Shown: positions 59,443 to 64,000 of the stretch, piece by piece
Layout of the letters: the number at the start of each line of letters is the position of its first letter
Position numbering within the stretch: position 1 is the stretch's first letter
Assembly: GCF_030272615.1 (NCBI RefSeq)
Contig: NC_081414.1
Location: 819,092,396-819,156,395 of the forward strand
Direction: 5' to 3'
DNA: 64,000 nt
Source: Cryptomeria japonica
Lineage: Eukaryota > Streptophyta > Pinopsida > Cupressales > Cupressaceae
Notes under the pieces: model-generated
Database searches by the model: none
What the model saw: the letters and a program-made list of their open reading frames with translations, nothing else
What the model was told of the DNA's origin: nothing
Program-made: the position numbers and the translations under genes

Positions 59443-61429
59443 CTATGATGAACTCCCTCCCTCGGAGCCGCCTCGCCTCGGTGGAATCTGAGCCCCTGAG
59501 GGACCCGCCCCAGGATCACCCTACCTACCTCCTCTATCTGGTGGTGGTGGAGGACCCATGACCCCACCACTCGATGCCTGCCTCCTCCGACTCCCTCCCG
59601 TAGCTATCGTTGTACGCGACGGTCTATGGAAGCTCCTCGCCTGCTGATCTGCCGGCACTGCACCATAGTAGAGGTCCCTCCAGTACCCTATCTCCTCTCC
59701 AGCCTGCAGGACATATGCGTAGCCTGCCCCTGTGTCCTCCGTCGCTTGCCTCCCTGCCCTCAGCGCTGTCTCAGCCTTTGTGTAGCGCTGAATCGCCTGG
59801 TCTCTCTCCCGCTCAGTATCCCTAAGCCTCGTCCTGAGTCGGTCTCTCTCCCACTCCAGCTCTTGTATCTCATCTGCCTGACCCTAGCAGATGTCCCTGA
59901 GCTCAATCAGCTCATCCTCCTCTAGATCCCCACCCTCTGCCGCTGCCTGTGGCTCTCCCTCAGCGGGTGCCTACCCCTGTACCTGTGCTGGTGCCTGTAC
60001 ATGCACCTGTCTCTGTCCCTGCACCTATCCCTGTACTTGTCTCTATCCCTGTCTCTGCCTGGGACCCTGTGCTGCTGGTACCTATAGGGGTAAGCCACCG
60101 CAACCCCTCACCACCCGAGCCTGCTGCTCCTCTCCACCCTCTCTCCGAGGTGCAACCCTCCTCTCCCCAACTACTCCCCTCTGCCTCCGTCGACCTCTCC
60201 CCCCATCACCTCCACCATCATCATCCTCATCTCCTCCTCCATCTCCCTTCACCAGCTCCCCTGGATCTGTCAGTCGTGGGAATGGATGCTCCACCCAATA
60301 TGCTGAATACTCAGCATCCATCCCGACATCATCGACCTCTGGCCACATATCCCAGGGTAGGGGTACCATCTCGACCAGCTGAGTGACCGCCTGATCATAT
60401 GACAATAAAGGCCCAAACTACGCCTGATCCCTAACTATACAGGCATACATACCCGAGCCTTGTGGCATCCTCTGGATCCTGCCATACTGCCTGCATACCC
60501 TGTCCACAAGCTGTCTCTCTAAAACATAGGGCGTCCACCCAATTAGATACCTACTCTGGAAGGTGTATGGCAACTCCACGGCATCATCCTCCCACTCCTC
60601 ACATCTTAGATACGGTCTCTAGATGACCGCATCAATATCATCCAGCACTCGCCGCCAATGCTCGAACCTGCCAATCCGCGGTTGCGAGGTGATCATGTCG
60701 TATAAGTGAACAAAACTACATCCATGTCCCCTGCCTCGGAAGTGTATCAGCTTCGTCACTAGCAGATGCTCATAGGCCCAAACCTGTAGTAGTGTCACCC
60801 CGCAGCCCAATCCCAATGACCCATGGTATACAAACTGGTGAAGCTCATAGTACAGGTGGGCCAACACACATGGTCCCCAGGCATATCTGGTATGCTGTGT
60901 CATCAGCGTCTCCAGTGCTCCCCCGCAGCCCATAGCCAATCCCCGTGTCGCCTTGTCTAGGCATAGAAATCCACTGATCGCTCCTCCGATCACGACTGAC
61001 AATGCTAACCCTGTGGCGGTCATGGTATCCCATGCCACGTGTCCTGCCCTCATCTCTAGTCCGGGATCCTGGAACACCCATCTCAATGCCTCCCTATCTC
61101 CGTCTCGATTGTATGGAATCAACTCTCCATCAATCGGTATCCACAGAATTCTATAGACATCCTCAAGGGTGACTGTCATCTCACCCATTGGCAAATGGAA
61201 AGTGCATGTCTTAGAATGCCATCTCTCGGCAAGTGCAGTCAGCAAACCCATGTTTGCCCAAAACTCAGGCATGTAAAATACATGTCTCAAGCCCATCTCC
61301 TCGATGGCAGCTCTATCCTAAAATGATAGCTCTGGTCGCAATCTCTGTGTCGACGAGAATCTCTCCCGTGACTCCAACATAGGCAAGTACTCCTGCAGTC
61401 AAGCAAATCAATCATGTCAGTCATGGTGG

Positions 61430-61710
61430 CATTCACTGTTTATCACAAAATGCTACTTCTTTATCTAAATGCATATGGTTATCTATCCTAGTGACACTCA
61501 CTATTCATCACAAAGTGTTGCTTCTATCCTAGTAGTGCTCCCTGTTCATCACAAAGTACTACGTGTGTGACACTTACTGTTCATCACAAAGTGTTACTCA
61601 CATTTGCACTCCCTGTTCATCACAAAGTGCTGCTCATACTTTGGGTACTCCCTGTTCATCACAAAGTACTCTATCTTGGTACTCACTGTTCATCACAAAG
61701 TGCCTTGATC
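61430..61710. repeat. Minisatellite in the PMD intron, about 40-bp unit
   Basis: CTGTTCATCACAAAGTG and variants occur about seven times from 61433 to 61700. Confidence 0.9.
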
Positions 61711-61849
61711 TATCCTAGTCTTCCTAGAGGACCTGCTTGAGTGTATCCTCTCAGCAGCTTATCCAATCGATAGCGTATGTTCATCACAGAACTGCCGATT
61801 TGACCTCAAAGACCAAAACTTGTATTTTTTTCAATGCAAATGCGCTTGA

Positions 61850-62090
61850 CTAACACAAACGCGCCTACAGACTGCACAAGCACGCCTGAAAAACATAGAC
61901 GTGCCTGTATGACATAGACGTGCCTAAGCTATGCACAAACGCAACTTTACTACGCAGACGTCCCTGCACATCGTAGACGCCCCTGCACATCGCAGACGTG
62001 CCCGCATTCGACATAGGTGCGGTTCTAGACACAGACGTGCCTGACACCGACACAGACGCGCCTGGCACCGACGTAGATGCGGTTGCACGT
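61850..62090. repeat. CG-rich minisatellite in the PMD intron
   Basis: About ten variants of GACGTGCCTG / GACGCGCCTG with ACATAG- or CACAGA-type linkers, period about 20-25 bp. It is one of the most CpG-rich stretches in the window. Confidence 0.85.
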
Positions 62091-62355
62091 TTTCAAACTT
62101 TTTTGTACCCTATTCCTAAGCACATTTATTTCTCTAACTAGCATCCATTAATGACAAAAATAAATGCGTCAAAGTACGAGGAGGCTTGGTGGTACCTACC
62201 GGCTCTCCTACCTCTGCTAGCCTCTGAAATCGTCGAACGCGGTCGAATCTGTGCATGGAAGCCATCGCTGCTGACTGCTGCTGCTCTTTTCTTGCTCTGC
62301 ACTTTGATCTCATGAAGGTGTAGATGACAATGAGGATGTCTTTTGCCCGTGGTCT

Positions 62356-62364
62356 ATCTTATAG
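62356..62364 (-). promoter_or_regulatory. Possible TATA box for the antisense PMD gene
   Basis: CTATAAGAT on the minus strand, about 91 bp before the ATG at 62265. It would give the gene its own promoter inside the element. Confidence 0.4.
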
Positions 62365-62595
62365 CCTACCCTAGCCTTAGCCGTCATTTTCTGAGTCAGT
62401 TTTCCTCATCCCGTGACTTTGTCACTTTATCCAGTCAGTCCATTCTATCCTGTCTTTCTTATCGAGAGATTGTCTGCAATCTTTTCAGGCATTTTCATCC
62501 AATCTCTCGAGGGGGCATATCATTCCCATTCTGGGGCAACTTTGTATCAGTTCATCTTATCTTCTTTGAAACAACGCGACAAGCCACATTGTCTC

Positions 62596-62609
62596 AAAGA
62601 GGGGCAAAA
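62596..62609 (+). promoter_or_regulatory. Polypurine tract
   Basis: AAAGAGGGGCAAAA directly abuts the 3' LTR at 62610. Confidence 0.75.
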
Positions 62610-63421
62610 TGTAGACACCTAAAATTGTCATGTCTAATTAAATAAATATTTTATTTATTTAATTATCTAAGCTTAATTCTTCTATTAATTAAATAAATCT
62701 TTATTTATTTAATTAATTCATTTATCCTCTTCTAGCCTTATTTCTCATTTAAATAAATACATTTATTTATTTAAATTATACTTTTCTTAAATTAAATAAA
62801 TATTTTATTTATTTAATTGATCCCACTTCTTCCATTAATTAAATAAATCTTTATTTATTTAATTAATTCATTAACCTTTTCTACCTATGACACATGCCAT
62901 TCATCTCTTAATTCATACACTACCTACCCCTCTCATTATTTTATTATTTCTTTTACCTACCCTCTAATCCTAGCCGACCTCCTTTTACACCTCTCAATCT
63001 TATCCCTCCATTTCATATTGTGTCTTCTATATAAGGAGATGCTTCCCTCATTATCAAACCCTAATCAATCATTCTAATCAAGCATTCTAATGACCTAATG
63101 ATCTAATGAGCTAATGACTTGATCAATTGACTACACTACGATCCTACTTACAACCACATTCCATTCTTTGTTGAGCTCTTGTGCACATAAAATCTGAGAG
63201 CAAATATATCAAGCAAGATCAATGGAGATAGGAAGAATGGAGATCAAAACCCTATTGGACATGTGATGGTATAATCTTTGTGATTTCATTTGATTTGCAT
63301 TGTCTTAGGTAATCTTCATATGTTATGGTGGATCTTTGTTGATTGTTAGGCTAGGGTTTGGTGGTTGAATTCATTTAGCCTTTCAATATTGTTATTATTG
63401 TATCCATTTTCACCATACACA
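62610..63421 (+). repeat. 3' LTR of the PMD-carrying element
   Basis: Nearly identical to 56964-57773 (about six differences), with the same palindromes and TATA box. It ends CATACACA before the ATATC duplication. Confidence 0.9.
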
Positions 63422-63426
63422 ATATC
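63422..63426. repeat. Target-site duplication, right (ATATC)
   Basis: Matches 56959-56963. Confidence 0.88.
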
Positions 63427-64000
63427 ATTGGTATATTCTTATTTGCATATTTGCTTTTACCGACAAATAGGTCCAGGTTATCTAGGGTTACACCGGCAGG
63501 TTTATCTTTTCCAGATCAACATGGCATGCTATGGAGATGATTTATTATTGTTGTAAATGCATTAAGCCGACATGTTTAATCGGTTATTGCATCGGATATT
63601 GTATTATTTGTAAAATGTTTTTATTGTAATATCTTGTAGAGCTGACCTACTAAAATTGGTCTAGGGTATAGTATAAATGTAAGATCTTATTTGTAAGATC
63701 AAGTGTGGAATGCAAAAAAAGATTTAAGGAAGGGTATATGCAAGATCAAGTAGAGATATACACGAAGATGTCATTTGAATGTGAAGTTAGGTTTTAGCAA
63801 AAGCATATCAGCATTACAACGATACTGAATCCAACATATAAAGATGCTATTTTGTGCAGTACATTCTCATTGGATTTAACCATCCAACTATAGTCAGTGT
63901 GACTCCCATTTGTGGTTGAGCAATGAGCTCTAGGCTGTTGGCCTTTCTGCTTGTGCAGACCCCTCTTTGTACACTTACTATCTGCAGTAGTATCATCTGA
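63427..64000 (+). repeat. 3' LTR of the second copia element, right piece (runs off the window)
   Basis: It continues the copia LTR after the nested element and matches 49615-49647 and then 51452-51992. It lacks the solo-LTR insert, so it shows the empty site. The LTR end lies beyond 64000. Confidence 0.9.

Larger units (their letters stand above)
59443..62265 (-). pseudogene. Plant mobile domain (PMD) gene, two exons, interrupted only by TAG codons
   Basis: On the minus strand, exon 1 is 62265-62212 (18 codons, MASMHRFDRVRRFQRLAE, donor GTAGG). Exon 2 starts at 61392 after an acceptor CTGCAG, in phase 0. One frame then runs 649 codons to the TAG at 59445-59443. The PMD core is at about 61240-60620, with the hallmark ALAERWHSKTCTFHLP and GEMTVTLEDVYRILW blocks. 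After it come a charged linker (60300-60080), a Gln-rich repeat and a coiled-coil stretch (ELEWERDRLRTRLRD, about 59850-59810). Nine internal stops are all TAG and none is TAA or TGA. PMD proteins occur in host silencing factors and in plant transposable elements. Here the gene lies antisense inside an LTR element. Confidence 0.8.
56964..63421. mobile_element. Young non-autonomous LTR element carrying an antisense PMD gene
   Basis: It is nested in the copia 3' LTR with an ATATC duplication. The LTRs of about 810 bp (56964-57773 and 62610-63421) differ at only about six of 807 aligned bases by eye, so it is the youngest element here. The polypurine tract abuts the 3' LTR. I see no gag, protease, polymerase or integrase on the plus strand. 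The main coding content is a two-exon plant mobile domain gene on the minus strand. LTR style (TGTAGACACC) relates it to the solo LTR at 49648. Confidence 0.88.
49389..64000 (+). mobile_element. Second Ty1/copia retrotransposon, with insertions in both LTRs, running off the window
   Basis: The 5' LTR is 49389-52255 and holds a 1.8-kb insert; without it the LTR is about 1063 bp. The interior is 52256-56742. The 3' LTR starts at 56743, is interrupted at 56963 by a 6.46-kb LTR element, and resumes at 63427 to beyond 64000. Domain order and LTR start TGTTGG are as in the first copia element, but the sequences differ enough to be another family. The word ACCGGTA recurs throughout. Confidence 0.93.

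Noticed and set aside
59610-60386. Plus-strand frames rich in Pro, Ser and Cys
   Set aside because: They are antisense shadows of the GC-rich 3' part of the PMD gene.

Overview
This is eukaryotic nuclear DNA from a plant. It is AT-rich and dominated by retrotransposons, with spliced genes, TATA-boxed LTRs and 5-bp target-site duplications. The one ordinary host gene I can support is a six-exon YABBY transcription factor on the minus strand (44061-46189). YABBY genes are typical of seed plants. A single small gene in about 60 kb of nested, decayed LTR elements suggests a large gymnosperm (conifer-like) genome; that placement is inference. All assignments are by eye, without database searches.

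Layout. 1-1267 and 9784-10387 are the two halves of an old DNA-element fragment split by an LTR element (1273-9778, 1670-bp LTRs, target duplication ATTTT). That element has Gag and protease with a G-patch-like motif, but no reverse transcriptase or integrase. 10388-21139 is a (GA)n tract, a palindromic roughly 20-bp minisatellite and a (CT)n tract in inverted arrangement. A degenerate Ty1/copia element (12972-20696, target duplication ATGAC) sits inside the minisatellite.

21140-37080 holds two relatives of an apparently large two-gene DNA element. Gene A (+, candidate RNase H-fold transposase) and gene B (-, six exons, all introns phase 0) converge on a satellite array of about 350-bp units. 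ATCGGATATCCGAT-like palindromes lie near the ends. The first copy (about 21140-30930) is nearly complete in layout. The second (about 30931-37070) has only the 3' end of gene A. This is the best candidate for an undescribed system in the window.

37071-43340 is decayed sequence with a TE-like pseudogene and simple repeats. 44061-46189 is the YABBY gene. 47500-49080 is a faint minus-strand gag-like relic.

49389 to the window end is a second Ty1/copia element. Its 5' LTR was hit by a minus-oriented solo-LTR-like insert (49648-51451). Its 3' LTR was hit by a young LTR element (56964-63421, target duplication ATATC) that has no visible gag-pol. That young element carries a plant mobile domain (PMD) gene in antisense. 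Its long reading frame is interrupted only by TAG codons.

Across the window, premature stops are mostly TAG or TGA where Gln or Arg is expected. The first element's LTR pair differs almost only by transitions. Both fit decay by deamination of methylated cytosine.
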